Below are positions 1 to 8,374 of a stretch of 64,000 nucleotides of DNA, one piece after another (position 1 is the stretch's first letter; each line of letters opens with the position of its first letter). The notes beneath the pieces are model-generated. The model ran no database searches. It worked only from the letters and a program-made list of their open reading frames with translations, and was not told where the DNA came from. Origin of the DNA: Pseudonocardia hydrocarbonoxydans. Its GTDB lineage: Bacteria > Actinomycetota > Actinomycetes > Mycobacteriales > Pseudonocardiaceae. The position numbers and the translations under genes were made by a program. The DNA lies in the NCBI RefSeq assembly GCF_006539565.1, contig NZ_BJNG01000012.1, forward strand, positions 53,465 through 117,464, given 5' to 3'.

Positions 1-327
1 GAGACGCTGGTGATCGGCCTGGAGCTGCCCGACGACGCGTACTGGCTCGGGCTGTTCGTCGTGCCCGCGGATGGCCACGCCGTCGACGACGAGCTGAAGC
101 AGAAGATCGTCACCACCCTGCGGACCCGCCTGACCAACCGGCACGTCCCGGACGAGATCGTGCAGGCCCCGGCCGTGCCGCACACGCTGAGCGGCAAGAA
201 GCTGGAGGTCCCGATCAAGAAGCTGCTGAGCGGGCGGCCGCTGGAGAAGGCGGCCAACATCGCCTCCGTCGACGACCCCGACGCGCTGCGCTGGTACGCC
301 CGCTTCGCCGCCGAGCGCACCACATGA
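1..327 (+). CDS. Acetoacetyl-CoA synthetase, C-terminal end (partial)
   Basis: The frame is already open at base 1, so only the last 108 residues are visible and the large adenylation domain lies outside the window. They form the mobile C-terminal domain of an ANL-family acyl-CoA ligase. The stretch HTLSGKKLEVPIKK carries the conserved catalytic lysine, and the ending resembles acetoacetate-CoA ligase, which activates acetoacetate with ATP and CoA in the cytosol for ketone-body or leucine breakdown and polyhydroxyalkanoate metabolism. The stop codon overlaps the next ATG (ATGA), so translation of the two genes is probably coupled. Substrate assignment rests on resemblance only. Confidence 0.85.
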   Translation, partial: ETLVIGLELPDDAYWLGLFVVPADGHAVDDELKQKIVTTLRTRLTNRHVPDEIVQAPAVPHTLSGKKLEVPIKKLLSGRPLEKAANIASVDDPDALRWYARFAAERTT

Positions 328-1064
328 GGCTCGGCGCGACGCTGGCCCACCTGTCCCCGGGCCCGCCCCCGCCGACGGCGGAGTGGGCGCGGCGCCTGGC
401 CGGGGCGGGCTTCGAGAGCCTGTGGATCCACCAGGTCATCGGGCGCGGCTACCTGGTGCCCGACCCGTTCGTCACGCTGGCGGTGGCCGCCGCCGTCACC
501 GAGGGCGTGGAGCTGGGCACGGCCACCGTGCAGATCCCGCTGCACCATCCCGCCGAGCTCGCGCACCGGGTGCTCTCGCTGATGGCCGTGTGCGGCGACC
601 GGCTGACCCTCGGCGTCAGCCCCGGGTCGACCGCCGTCGACTTCGCTACGCTCGGCCGCGACCACGCCACGCGCTTCCGGGTCTTCCGGGAGAACGTGGG
701 GCGGGTGCGGGAGCTGGTCACCCACGGGCGCGACGCCGACGCCGACCTCGGCCCCGCCCCGTCGCGGGTGCCGCCGATGCTGCTCGGGTCGTGGGGGAAG
801 AACGTGGAGCGGGCGGCGCGGGAGTTCGACGGCTGGCTGGCCTCGGGCTACCGGACCACGCCGGACCAGATCGTCGAGGCCCACGGCCGGTACCGCGCCG
901 CGGGCGGACGCCGGGCGATGGTGTGCGCCATCCCGGTGACCGGTGACCTCGGAGCCGTCGGCGAACAGCTCCACCGCTACGCCGAGGCCGGTTTCGACGA
1001 CGCCGTCGTGGTGATCGAGCCGGGTGGGCCGGACCCCGAGGAGGTCCGGGCCCTGCTGCCCTGA
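324..1064 (+). CDS. LLM-class (luciferase-like) flavin oxidoreductase
   Basis: A 246-residue protein with the features of luciferase-like monooxygenases, a TIM-barrel family using F420H2 or FMNH2 in actinobacteria. The N-terminus (MRLGATLAHLSP), the segment GFESLWIHQV, the strand-turn GDRLTLGVSPGS and the later PPMLLGSWG match the usual order of barrel strands. It is shorter than typical members (about 280-350 residues). It overlaps the acetoacetyl-CoA synthetase stop by four bases, which suggests an operon with it. The substrate cannot be read from sequence. Its 3' end lies on the complement of the tail of the convergent racemase gene. Confidence 0.8.
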   Translation: MRLGATLAHLSPGPPPPTAEWARRLAGAGFESLWIHQVIGRGYLVPDPFVTLAVAAAVTEGVELGTATVQIPLHHPAELAHRVLSLMAVCGDRLTLGVSPGSTAVDFATLGRDHATRFRVFRENVGRVRELVTHGRDADADLGPAPSRVPPMLLGSWGKNVERAAREFDGWLASGYRTTPDQIVEAHGRYRAAGGRRAMVCAIPVTGDLGAVGEQLHRYAEAGFDDAVVVIEPGGPDPEEVRALLP

Positions 1065-2122
1065 GCCGGGCGGCCGGGGTGCTCGACCTTGCGCACGAAC
1101 GGCGACGTCATCGCCCGCAGGAACGCGCCGTAGCCGACCCCGAAGCCCATCTCGTCGCCGACCTCGACGAGGTGGTCGCCGAGGTCGACGACCAGGTGGT
1201 CGCTGCTCGTCCCGAGGACCGTGACGCCCTCGGGCGGCCGCAGGCCGTCGGGGTCGACGTCCTGGCGGCCGAGGGCGAGGATCGCCTGGTGCACCGGGCC
1301 GGTGCCGGTGCGGGCCGGGGCGTCGCCGAACGCGGCCTGGGCGCGGTCCCCCCAGGGCCGGGCCGGTTTCACCGCGACCTCGATGACCTCGGCGACCACC
1401 GTCGAGGCGTCGGTGTGCAGGCCGGGGATCGGCGTCCGGTGGAGCGGATCGACGCCGAGCAGGATGGCCTCGCCGAGCCGCAGCTCGTCGACCCGGCCGA
1501 CGTGGCCGGTGCTCAGCGCCCAGCTCAGGTTCGCCGAGTTGCCGCCGGAGACGACGTCGAGGGAGATCCCGTGCCGCGCCTCGACGTGCTCGACGAGCGC
1601 GCTGAGCACGCCCATGTTCCGGTCGTCGGGCACGACGCCGTTCTGGCAGGCGAGGTTGGCGCCGAGCCCGGCGAGCCGTAGCCAGGGGTGCCCGAGCACG
1701 GCCCGCACGGCCTCGGGGGCGTCGTCGGGTGCGATGCCCTCACGCAGGTCACCCAGCTCGATCATCAGCACGACGCCGTGCGCCCGTCCGGTCCGCGACG
1801 CCGCGTGGTCGAGCGCGGCCAGCACGGTGGGGCCGGTGTTCAGGCTGACGTCGGCGACGTCGACGACCCGCCCGGCCTGGCTGAGCATCGGGGTGCGGAT
1901 CAGCGTGCGCAGCGGTGCGGACAGCCGGGCGAGGTTGGGCACCCGGGAGTCCCCGAGGCCGCAGGCGCCGCCCCGGAGCATCGCCGCGGCGACCCCGGGC
2001 GAGCCCAGCACGGCCTTGGTGACCCCGGTGACCCGGATGCCCACCCGCGCGAGCCGGTCGACCAGGATCCGGGTGTTCTGCTCGATCTTGCCGAGGTCGG
2101 TGTCGATCCGCGGGGCCGTCAC
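977..2122 (-). CDS. Alanine/ornithine racemase-family PLP enzyme
   Basis: A 381-residue fold-type III PLP enzyme resembling ornithine/alanine racemases. The likely Schiff-base lysine is K36 in GVTKAVLG, close to the N-terminus as expected, and GGNSANLS is a phosphate-binding-like loop. The start is an ATG that overlaps the stop of the upstream DUF1611 gene by four bases, so the two form a translationally coupled pair. The recognisable enzyme ends near FLRAMTSPFVRKV; the last 30 or so residues are low-complexity and are read antisense through the 3' end of the LLM gene. Family knowledge suggests interconversion of D- and L-amino acids; the true substrate is unknown. Confidence 0.8.
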   Translation of the reverse strand: MTAPRIDTDLGKIEQNTRILVDRLARVGIRVTGVTKAVLGSPGVAAAMLRGGACGLGDSRVPNLARLSAPLRTLIRTPMLSQAGRVVDVADVSLNTGPTVLAALDHAASRTGRAHGVVLMIELGDLREGIAPDDAPEAVRAVLGHPWLRLAGLGANLACQNGVVPDDRNMGVLSALVEHVEARHGISLDVVSGGNSANLSWALSTGHVGRVDELRLGEAILLGVDPLHRTPIPGLHTDASTVVAEVIEVAVKPARPWGDRAQAAFGDAPARTGTGPVHQAILALGRQDVDPDGLRPPEGVTVLGTSSDHLVVDLGDHLVEVGDEMGFGVGYGAFLRAMTSPFVRKVEHPGRPAQGSRARTSSGSGPPGSITTTASSKPASA

Positions 2123-3279
2123 ACGGGGTCGGAGAGTGCTGCGGCGAGGGCGGGGAAGGCCGCCAGCACCATGTCGACCAGCTCCGCGGCGGGGCGCGTC
2201 AGCGGGTCGGTGACCGGGAGCCCGAGCTGCGTGCGGTGCTCCTCGATCGCGTCGGCCAGCTCGTCGCCGGTCATCTCCTCGTGGTTGATCGTGACCCCGA
2301 TGACGCGGGTGTCGGCGAACGCCTCGATCAGCGCGATCTCGCTCGCTGCCGTCGGCATCGGGACCATCGGGAAGTCGCCGAGCACCACCCGCTTCGGGGC
2401 GTGCTGCACGATCACCCCGGCCGGGCGGCTGCCGCGCAGGATGTGCGCCGACGTCAGGTACGCGGGATGGCTCAGCGCGCCCTGGCCCTCGACGACGATC
2501 ACGTCGGGGTCCTCGCCCTCGAACGCGGCGACGACCTGGTGCTCGACCTCGCCCGAGCAGAACTGGGGCACCAGGGCGTCCAGCGCGACGCCGTACCGCC
2601 CGCCCTGGATCAGGGTGGTCTGCCCGGTGCCGACCATGACCGCCTTGATGCCGCGTGCGTTGAGCGCCTGCACCAGCAGGGTGGCGGTGGTGCGCTTCCC
2701 GATCGCCCCGTCGGTGCCCAGCACCGCGATCCGCGGGCAGGTGACGTCGGCGATCCGCCCGGAGAACAGGTGCAGGTCGCGCTTGGCCCTGGGCCGGCGC
2801 ACGTCGGTGACGGTGACGCCGGCGGTCGCCGCGGCCGCGACGAACTCGGCGTCGTCGTTGAGGAACTCGTGCAGGCCGTTGATCACGTGCATCCCGCGGG
2901 CGATGCCGTCGAGCAGCACGATCCGCTGGTCGTCCGACAGCAGGCCGTCGGCGGGCGCCAGGCCGCAGATCAGGTAGTCGGGCACCCGGCCGGCGTGCGC
3001 GACGGCCTCGTCGAGCGAGGCCAGCACCGGGATGCCGTTCGCGACACCGTCCAGGAGGCGCCCGGCGTCGACCCCGGACCGGACGCTGTCGACGACGCTG
3101 AGGATCTCGTACCGCTCCGAGTGCCGGACCAGTCCGTTGGCGGTCTTGCCGTCCTGCTCGCCGAACTGCCCCTCGCAGTAGACGACGGCGGTGGAGCCGG
3201 TGGGCAGCGCGAAGGGCTCTGCGGGGGCGGTCGATCCGGACACGACGGGACGAGCGGTACCACTGACGAGCGAGGGCAT
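2119..3279 (-). CDS. DUF1611 protein, DgcN-like (possible D-amino-acid N-acetyltransferase)
   Basis: A 386-residue protein of the DUF1611 family. It has an N-terminal Rossmann-like part and a P-loop-type segment GTDGAIGKRT at about residues 188-197, followed by VVEGQGALSHP. Members of this family have been described as DgcN, an acetyltransferase acting on D-glutamate in D-amino-acid use; that role here is inference from family. Coupling by ATGA to an amino-acid racemase supports a shared D-amino-acid substrate. The ATG at 3279 is preceded by AGAGGAATCC, and this Shine-Dalgarno sits in the right arm of a perfect palindrome (3286-3304). Confidence 0.8.
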   Translation of the reverse strand: MPSLVSGTARPVVSGSTAPAEPFALPTGSTAVVYCEGQFGEQDGKTANGLVRHSERYEILSVVDSVRSGVDAGRLLDGVANGIPVLASLDEAVAHAGRVPDYLICGLAPADGLLSDDQRIVLLDGIARGMHVINGLHEFLNDDAEFVAAAATAGVTVTDVRRPRAKRDLHLFSGRIADVTCPRIAVLGTDGAIGKRTTATLLVQALNARGIKAVMVGTGQTTLIQGGRYGVALDALVPQFCSGEVEHQVVAAFEGEDPDVIVVEGQGALSHPAYLTSAHILRGSRPAGVIVQHAPKRVVLGDFPMVPMPTAASEIALIEAFADTRVIGVTINHEEMTGDELADAIEEHRTQLGLPVTDPLTRPAAELVDMVLAAFPALAAALSDPV

Positions 3280-3285
3280 GGATTC

Positions 3286-3304
3286 CTCTGAGAAAGTCTC
3301 AGAG
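3286..3304 (-). promoter_or_regulatory. Palindrome over the ribosome-binding site of the DUF1611 gene
   Basis: Two perfect 8-bp arms, CTCTGAGA and TCTCAGAG, are separated by AAG. On the minus strand the downstream arm contains the AGAG of the Shine-Dalgarno, and the palindrome ends six bases before the ATG. It could be an operator for a dimeric repressor or a small RNA hairpin that hides the ribosome-binding site. The sequence shows the symmetry; the function is inference. Confidence 0.55.
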
Positions 3305-3516
3305 AAGGCGACGGGATCGTGGCGGGGCGGTGAGCCCGACGGTCAACGAGTGGTCTGCCCTGAGGGTCGGCGAGATTACCGACGCGTGAAGCCTACCCGC
3401 TCGTCCCCGGCCCCGCTCCCGCCCGACCGGCGGCCACCGGGTGGATGCGGGGTCACTCACCGGCCCTTCACGTGCGGCGGGCGACCATGGCCCTCGGCCG
3501 ACGACGAGAGGGCGCG

Positions 3517-3903
3517 ATGACGATCGACCAGGTGCTGCGCACCGGTCTGCACCACCGGATGCCGCGGCCCGCGGCGGTCGTGCGGGTGGTCGCGGGGGTC
3601 CTGTTCGTGGTGTTCGGCGTCCCGAAGTTCACCGACCACGCCCGCTGGGTGGCCGACTTCGCCTCCTACGGCCTGCCCGGGGTGCTGGTGTACCCGACCG
3701 GCCTGGTCGAGGTGCTCGGCGGGCTCGCGCTGGTGGCCGGCCTGGGCGTCCGCGCGGTCGCGGCGGTGCTGGCGCTGGTCATGGCCGGGGCGGTGGTCGG
3801 CGGCGGGATCGTCGGGGGCAACCCCGCCTCGCTGACGCTGGCGCCGGCCCTGCTGGTCGCGTCGGTGTTCGTGTACTGGTCCGCCGGGCGTGCCCGTCGA
3901 TAG
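3517..3903 (+). CDS. DoxX-family membrane protein
   Basis: A 128-residue protein with four predicted membrane helices, matching DoxX: the early segment VVRVVAGVLFVVFGVPKF with a lysine after helix 1, then PTGLVEVLGGLALVAGLG and two further hydrophobic stretches. I chose the ATG at 3517 because GAGAGGG precedes it and the residues upstream look like non-coding translation; an in-frame ATG at 3445 would add 24 residues. Some DoxX proteins act in membrane-associated redox or thiol stress complexes, but no specific function can be given. The end overlaps the start of the downstream monooxygenase by 14 bases, suggesting cotranscription. Confidence 0.85.
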   Translation: MTIDQVLRTGLHHRMPRPAAVVRVVAGVLFVVFGVPKFTDHARWVADFASYGLPGVLVYPTGLVEVLGGLALVAGLGVRAVAAVLALVMAGAVVGGGIVGGNPASLTLAPALLVASVFVYWSAGRARR

Positions 3904-5419
3904 CTGTGGTCGGCCCGTCGAGCGGCGCGAGGTGGTCGTCGTCGGCTCCGGGTTCGGCGGGCTGGCGGCCCTGATCCGGCTGCGGGACCAGGGCCACGAC
4001 GTGCTGGCCATCGAGCAGGCCGACGCGATCGGCGGGACCTGGCGCGACAACTCCTACCCCGGGGCGGGCTGCGACGTGCCGTCGGCGCTCTACTCCTACT
4101 CCTTCGCGCCCAACCCCGGGTGGAGCGCCCGCTACGCCGGGCAGGCGGAGATCCTCGACTACCTGCGCCGCACCGCCGACCGGTTCGCCGTGACCGGCAG
4201 CGTCCGCCTCGGCACCCGGCTGCTGCGCGGCGAGTGGGACGAGGGCACCCGGCGGTGGCGGCTGCAGACCTCCACGGGCCCGATCTCCGCGCGCTGGCTC
4301 GTCGCCGCGGGCGGCACGCTGCACGAGCCTGCCTGGCCGGACCTCCCCGGGCTGGACACGTTCCGCGGCCGGGTCTTCCACAGCTCGCGCTGAGACCACG
4401 GCCACGACCTGCGCGGCCGCCGGGTGGCCGTCGTCGGGAGCGGGGCGTCGGCGCTGCAGTTCGTCCCCCGGATCGCCCCGCAGGTGCGCCGGCTGGTGCT
4501 GCTGCAGCGCAGTGCCCAGTGGGTGCTGCCGCGGTTCGACCGGTCCGTCACCACGGTCGAACGGCAGCTGTTCCGCTGGTTCCCGCCCGCCCAGCGGGTG
4601 GTGCGCCTCGGCGTCTACCTCGCCGCCGAGGCGGTCGCGCTCGGGGTGCGGCACCGGTGGCTGCGCCGCCAGCTGACCTGGCTCGCGCGCACCCACCTGC
4701 GGCGCACCGTCACCGACCCGGACCTGCGCTCCCGGCTGCTGCCCGCGGAGGACATCGGCTGCCGGCGGCTGCTGCGCTCCAACACCTGGTACCCGACGCT
4801 GGTGCGGCCCAACGTCGCGGTCGCCGGTGACGTCCGCGAGGTCCGGCCCGCATCGGTCGTCGACGGTGACGGGCACGAGCACCCGGTCGACACGCTGATC
4901 CTGGCCACCGGCTTCCACGCCGCGGAACCGCCGGTCTACCGGCTGCTCCACGGGCCCGACGGCGTGTCGCTGGCCTCCCGGTTCGCGGCCACGGGCGCGC
5001 GGGCACACCTCGGCACGGCGGTGGCGGGCACGCCGAACCTGTTCCTGCTCGCCGGCCCCAACTCCAACGTCCAGACCTCCTCGGTGACGGTGCTGGAGGC
5101 CCAGGTCGACCACGTCGCCGCCGCGCTGTCCGCCGCCCGTGACCTCGGCGCCGACCGGGTCGAGGTGCACCCGGAGGTCGCACGGGTGGGGGAGCGGGAG
5201 GTGCGGCGCCGGCTCGTCGACACGGTGTGGGCGACGGGGTGCCGGGCGTGGTACCTCGACCGGCGGGGCCGCAACACCACGAACTGGCCGGGCACCACCA
5301 CCGAGCTGCGCCGCCGGCTGCGGCGCTTCGACCCGGCCGGGTACCTGTTCGGGCGTGCGCCCGCCGTCGACGGACCGCGCGGCGAGCCGGTCAGCGCGCG
5401 AGGGTGGCCGCGGCGCTGA
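3890..5419 (+). pseudogene. Flavin-containing Baeyer-Villiger-type monooxygenase, interrupted by TGA
   Basis: Two open segments in one frame, 3890-4393 and 4394-5419, together encode a full-length (509-codon) class B flavoprotein monooxygenase. The first has the FAD-binding VVVGSGFGG and GGTWRDNSYPG; the second opens with the NADP-binding VVGSGASALQ. They are separated only by TGA at 4391-4393 (codon 168). The intact paralog at 23816 has TGG at this place: the run FRGRVFHSSR-stop here aligns with FRGTAFHSSRW there, so the lost tryptophan is the last residue of the BVMO fingerprint FxGxxxHxxxW. Codon use is normal on both sides, so the lesion is recent or a sequence error. It would oxidise ketones or related substrates with NADPH. 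Confidence 0.85.
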
Positions 5420-5567
5420 CGGCGCCGCTCAGGACCGCCGTGCCGAGCGCGGTGCCGACGAGCACGCGCACCATGAACGGGACGGGCTCGCGGTCGAGCA
5501 GCCGGTCCACGCCCCACACGACGGCGATGCAGCCCGCGAGCGCGAGCAGCCCCGTGATGACGGACAT
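5391..5567 (-). CDS. Small two-helix membrane protein, unknown
   Basis: A 58-residue protein starting MSVITGLLALAGC, with two hydrophobic segments (about residues 3-19 and 31-53) around a charged loop DRLLDREPVP. It is predicted to span the membrane twice. The ATG at 5567 was preferred because residues upstream in the same frame are arginine/glycine-rich and look non-coding. It lies 11 bases downstream of the DUF1059 gene on the same strand and its last 29 bases overlap the end of the broken monooxygenase on the other strand. I do not recognise it; similar short membrane proteins are common orphans in actinobacteria. Confidence 0.5.
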   Translation of the reverse strand: MSVITGLLALAGCIAVVWGVDRLLDREPVPFMVRVLVGTALGTAVLSGAVSAAATLAR

Positions 5568-5578
5568 CGCGGGCCCGG

Positions 5579-5740
5579 TTACGGGACGAGCTCGATCCAG
5601 CCCCGGATCACGTCCGGGGTGACCTGATCCACGAGCTCGGGGTGGCTGTCCCGGACGTGCTGCTGCACCGTGCGGATCACGGCCGCCTCGTCGTCCTCGC
5701 GGGCCTGGTACCCGCACTCGCAGCTGACCTGGTTGAGCAT
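5579..5740 (-). CDS. DUF1059 small protein
   Basis: A 53-residue protein (MLNQVSCECGYQAR at the start) matching DUF1059: a CxCGY motif at the N-terminus, a central acidic helix, and a histidine-containing segment QQHVRDSHPE. The start ATG at 5740 has a strong Shine-Dalgarno (GAGGAG) seven bases upstream. DUF1059 proteins are small, cytosolic and of unknown function; the two cysteines and the histidine may bind a metal, which is inference. It runs divergently from the SARP-like regulator at 5864, and the 120-base gap holds both promoters. Confidence 0.8.
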   Translation of the reverse strand: MLNQVSCECGYQAREDDEAAVIRTVQQHVRDSHPELVDQVTPDVIRGWIELVP

Positions 5741-5863
5741 GACCGACTCCTCGTGCGCCGGGGCGGGCGGTGGGCCCGCCGTCGAAGGTGGAGCGGCCAG
5801 TGTGCCGGGCCGGATTGCGGCAAGGGTGTCGCCACGTTGCCGCGACGTTGTCACGATGGTGCG

Positions 5864-6628
5864 GTGCGCATCCAGCTCCACGGGCACCTCACCGTCGCCT
5901 GCGACGGCCGCGCGATCGACACCCGGCTGCCCGGTCGCCGGGCCCGCCTGCTCGTCGCCCACCTGGTCGCCCACCGGGCGGTGACCGTCGACCGGGCCAC
6001 CCTGATCGAGGAGCTGTGGTGGCCCGCGACGCCGGGTGACGGCGCCCCGCGGGTGTTCGACGCGGTGCTCTCGAAGACGCGGGCGGCGCTGGCCCCGGCC
6101 GAGATCCGTGGCCGGGCCCGGCTGCGGCTGGTCCTGCCGCCCGGCACGCTGGTCGACGCCGACCGCGCGGCGGCGGCCCTGCACGACGCCGAGGCGGCGG
6201 CGGGCCGGGGCGACTGGCGGCGGGCCTGGGCCCAGGCGCTGAGCGCGATGTTCGTCCTGCAGCGGGAGTACCTGCCCGAGTTCGACACGGAGTGGGTGCT
6301 GCGGCACCGGGCCGAGGCCCGCCTCGCCCACGCCCGGGCCACCGCCTGCTACGCCGAGGCCTGTCTCGAGCTCGGGGGCGGGGAGCTCGCCAGCGCCGAG
6401 CGCAGCGCCCGCCGGCTCGTCGCCGACGACCCGCTGGCCGAGCGCGGGTACCTGCTGCTCATGCGGGCGCTTGACGCCCGTGGCGACCGCTCCGCCGCGC
6501 TGGCGGTCCACGCCCGCCTCCGCGAGATCCTGCGTGACGAGCTCGGCGTCGCCCCGGGCCCGGCGGCCGACGCGCTGCACCGCGCGTTGCTCGGCGCACC
6601 GCAGGTCAGCCGGCGTCGTCCATGCTGA
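5864..6628 (+). CDS. SARP-like transcriptional regulator (winged helix + BTAD)
   Basis: A 254-residue regulator of the AfsR/SARP/BTAD type. Residues 1-95 form an OmpR-like winged-helix DNA-binding domain (VRIQLHGHLTVACDG, then GAPRVFDAVLSKTRAAL). Residues 100-245 form the all-helical bacterial transcriptional activation domain, ending ILRDELGVAPGPAADALHRAL. The GTG start is chosen because homology begins exactly there; no clear Shine-Dalgarno is seen. It has no ATPase or TPR module, so it is a small stand-alone SARP. No antibiotic cluster is adjacent, so its targets may be the flanking small genes. The end overlaps the convergent gene at 6606 by 23 bases. Confidence 0.85.
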   Translation: MRIQLHGHLTVACDGRAIDTRLPGRRARLLVAHLVAHRAVTVDRATLIEELWWPATPGDGAPRVFDAVLSKTRAALAPAEIRGRARLRLVLPPGTLVDADRAAAALHDAEAAAGRGDWRRAWAQALSAMFVLQREYLPEFDTEWVLRHRAEARLAHARATACYAEACLELGGGELASAERSARRLVADDPLAERGYLLLMRALDARGDRSAALAVHARLREILRDELGVAPGPAADALHRALLGAPQVSRRRPC

Positions 6629-6965
6629 AGGCGAAGAAGGTCATGCGGTCGCGGAGCCGGCCGAGGGCGCGCACCGACTCGCCGCGCTGCTCGCCGGCGG
6701 CCTCCTCGAACGTCTCGACGGCCTCGTCGTAGGCCGCCCCGGCGATCACCAGCGCGCGTTCGGTGTCGTTCCAGCGCTCGAACCAGGCGTCGGCGTGCTC
6801 ACCGGCGAGCGTCAGGCGCTGCGGGTGCGGGGCGGGCAGGGCCGCGGACAGCGCGGTGGCCTCGGTGAAGGCGGCCCGCGCCTCGTCGTCGCGGCCGTCG
6901 GCGAGGGCGGCCCGTGCCACGTCGCAGAGCGCGGCGATCCGGTGCGCAGCGGCGCCGTCCATCAT
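6606..6965 (-). CDS. Hypothetical helical protein
   Basis: A 119-residue cytosolic protein, helical and alanine-rich, with regularly spaced segments such as CDVARAALADGRDDEARAAF and ALVIAGAAYDEAVETFEEAA that resemble tetratricopeptide-like helical pairs. I do not recognise a named family. The start at 6965 (ATGATG) has GGGAGG five bases upstream on the minus strand. It converges on and overlaps the SARP-like gene. The high proportion of Asp/Glu and Ala fits a small scaffold or regulator, but no function is supported. Confidence 0.6.
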   Translation of the reverse strand: MMDGAAAHRIAALCDVARAALADGRDDEARAAFTEATALSAALPAPHPQRLTLAGEHADAWFERWNDTERALVIAGAAYDEAVETFEEAAGEQRGESVRALGRLRDRMTFFAFSMDDAG

Positions 6966-7152
6966 CCCGACCTCCCGTACCGCGATGGCGGATGGAGTGT
7001 GGCGCACCCGGGGAGGATCGGCCACTCGGCGGACCCAGCGGGTAGTTCTGCACACTCCGACCCGTCCCGAGCCGTGTCGTCGCGGGTCTGGGCTCCCTAG
7101 CGTGCCGTCGCACCGGGCCCGCGACGGCGGGCCGCAGACCGAAGGGGATCCC

Positions 7153-7779
7153 ATGCCACCGACACACCGCGCCCGACGGATCGGCCCGGCCGCAGTGCTC
7201 GCGCTCGGCCTGGTGGTGATGTCCCAGGCACCGGCAGCCGCGATCGAGGACCCGTTCCCGCTGGGTGTCTGCGACGGGCTCACGCCCGTCACCGCGGCGC
7301 AGGCCGGCTACCGGGTCTCGACGAACTTCCCGAGCGGCCCGCAGCAGAACGGGGTCGTCCTCGTCCTCACCGCGGACGACGCCGACGACTTCATCATCAC
7401 CACCGACCGCGACGACACGGTCTTCAGCGGCGGCGGCGACGACATCGTCTGCAGCCTCGGTGGTCTCGACCAGGTGAGCTCGGGCACCGGCGACGACCGC
7501 GTCTTCCTCGGCACGGGCGACGACATCGCGCACGGGGAGGGTGACGACGACCTGATCGACGGGGAGGACGGTCACGACACCCTCAGCGGCGATCACGAGG
7601 CGTTCCCCACCGTGGGCGGGATCGACGTCCTGCGCGGCGGCCCCGGGGACGACACCCTGGCCGGCCAGGGCGGTGCCGACAACCTGACCGGCGGCCCGGA
7701 CCGGGACTCCGGCGACGGCGGGGGCGGGGGCGGGCTCGATCTCTGCCGGCTCGAGAGCCCGGTGAACTGCGAGCTGTAG
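7153..7779 (+). CDS. Secreted protein with RTX-like calcium-binding repeats
   Basis: A 208-residue protein with a Sec signal peptide (charged MPPTHRARRIG, hydrophobic AAVLALGLVVMSQ, likely cleavage after APAAA near residue 29). The mature part is strongly acidic and contains several degenerate GGxGxDxxx-type nonapeptides: SGGGDDIVC, GTGDDRVFLGTGDDIAHGEG, GGPGDDTLAGQGGADNL. Such repeats fold into a calcium-bound beta-roll outside the cell. The ending CRLESPVNCEL has two cysteines that may form a disulphide. Start ATG is preceded by GAAGGGG. There is no catalytic domain and no type I secretion gene nearby. Exact role unknown. Confidence 0.8.
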   Translation: MPPTHRARRIGPAAVLALGLVVMSQAPAAAIEDPFPLGVCDGLTPVTAAQAGYRVSTNFPSGPQQNGVVLVLTADDADDFIITTDRDDTVFSGGGDDIVCSLGGLDQVSSGTGDDRVFLGTGDDIAHGEGDDDLIDGEDGHDTLSGDHEAFPTVGGIDVLRGGPGDDTLAGQGGADNLTGGPDRDSGDGGGGGGLDLCRLESPVNCEL

Positions 7780-7804
7780 CCACGGTGTGCCACCCGGACC
7801 GGAC

Positions 7805-7836
7805 GTCGCGACCTGCGACCGAGCACGGAGGTCGCG
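7805..7836 (+). terminator. Weak hairpin between convergent genes
   Basis: An 8-bp inverted repeat (CGCGACCT at 7807-7814, AGGTCGCG at 7829-7836) with a 14-base loop sits between the secreted repeat protein and the convergent gene ending at 7896. No T-run follows. It may be a terminator for one or both strands; support is weak. Confidence 0.3.
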
Positions 7837-7895
7837 GCCCGGGTCGGTGAGCCCGGGTGCCTGCGAACCGCTCCGTCGCCCGTCCACGGCGGGGT

Positions 7896-8282
7896 TCAGA
7901 GGTACTCGGCACCGGTGTGGTGCCCCGGTGCCGGGCTGGCGAAGGGCACGAAGCGGAACCGCACGCCGGGGTCGTCGTCGGCGAGGCTCGTGACGATCAC
8001 GCCGGCGGCGCTGCTGAGGTCGAGCTGGGCGAGCAGCCGGGTGAGCGCCGCGGGGGCGTCGCCCGGGTCGTGGGAGGTCTGGATCAGGGTGCGGTGCAGG
8101 GCGCTGACCACCCAGCCCTCCCGGCTGCCGCTGCCGATCGAGTTCGGGAGCACCACGTCGAGCAGCCAGCGTGACGGCTTGCCCGGCAACGCCGGGGTCG
8201 GGTGCGCGTCGACACCGACGACCTGATCGGCCCGCACCAGGCCGTCCGCGACGGTCTGCACCCACACGTTCGTCAAGCTCAC
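7896..8282 (-). CDS. Hypothetical protein divergent from hsp20
   Basis: A 128-residue protein beginning [20 protein letters not shown], with segments [14 protein letters not shown] and [19 protein letters not shown]. The GTG at 8282 is chosen because GGGGAGG lies five bases upstream; the longer frame to 8414 would read through the AT-rich promoter region. No family is recognised with certainty. It shares an unusually AT-rich intergenic region with the divergent Hsp20 gene, so the two may respond to the same stress signal. It appears cytosolic, without signal peptide or membrane helices. Confidence 0.6.
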   Translation of the reverse strand: MSLTNVWVQTVADGLVRADQVVGVDAHPTPALPGKPSRWLLDVVLPNSIGSGSREGWVVSALHRTLIQTSHDPGDAPAALTRLLAQLDLSSAAGVIVTSLADDDPGVRFRFVPFASPAPGHHTGAEYL

Positions 8283-8329
8283 CGCGACCTCCCCACTCGG
8301 ACTTACCGGTATCCGCAACTGGCACAAAT

Positions 8330-8374
8330 ATACCTCTTGCGATGCCAAAAATCTGTAGCTACCATCGCAGGTAT
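8330..8374. promoter_or_regulatory. AT-rich promoter with imperfect inverted repeat upstream of hsp20
   Basis: This stretch is far richer in A and T than its surroundings. It contains ATACCTCTTGCGATG at 8330-8344 and CATCGCAGGTAT at 8363-8374, which are inverted copies apart from a three-base insertion (CTT) in the left arm. A sigma-70-like promoter, TTGCGA (8337-8342) and TACCAT (8360-8365) with a 17-base spacer, lies between and within the arms and points toward hsp20. The MerR-type protein at 9641 is a plausible binder; that is inference. Confidence 0.5.
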
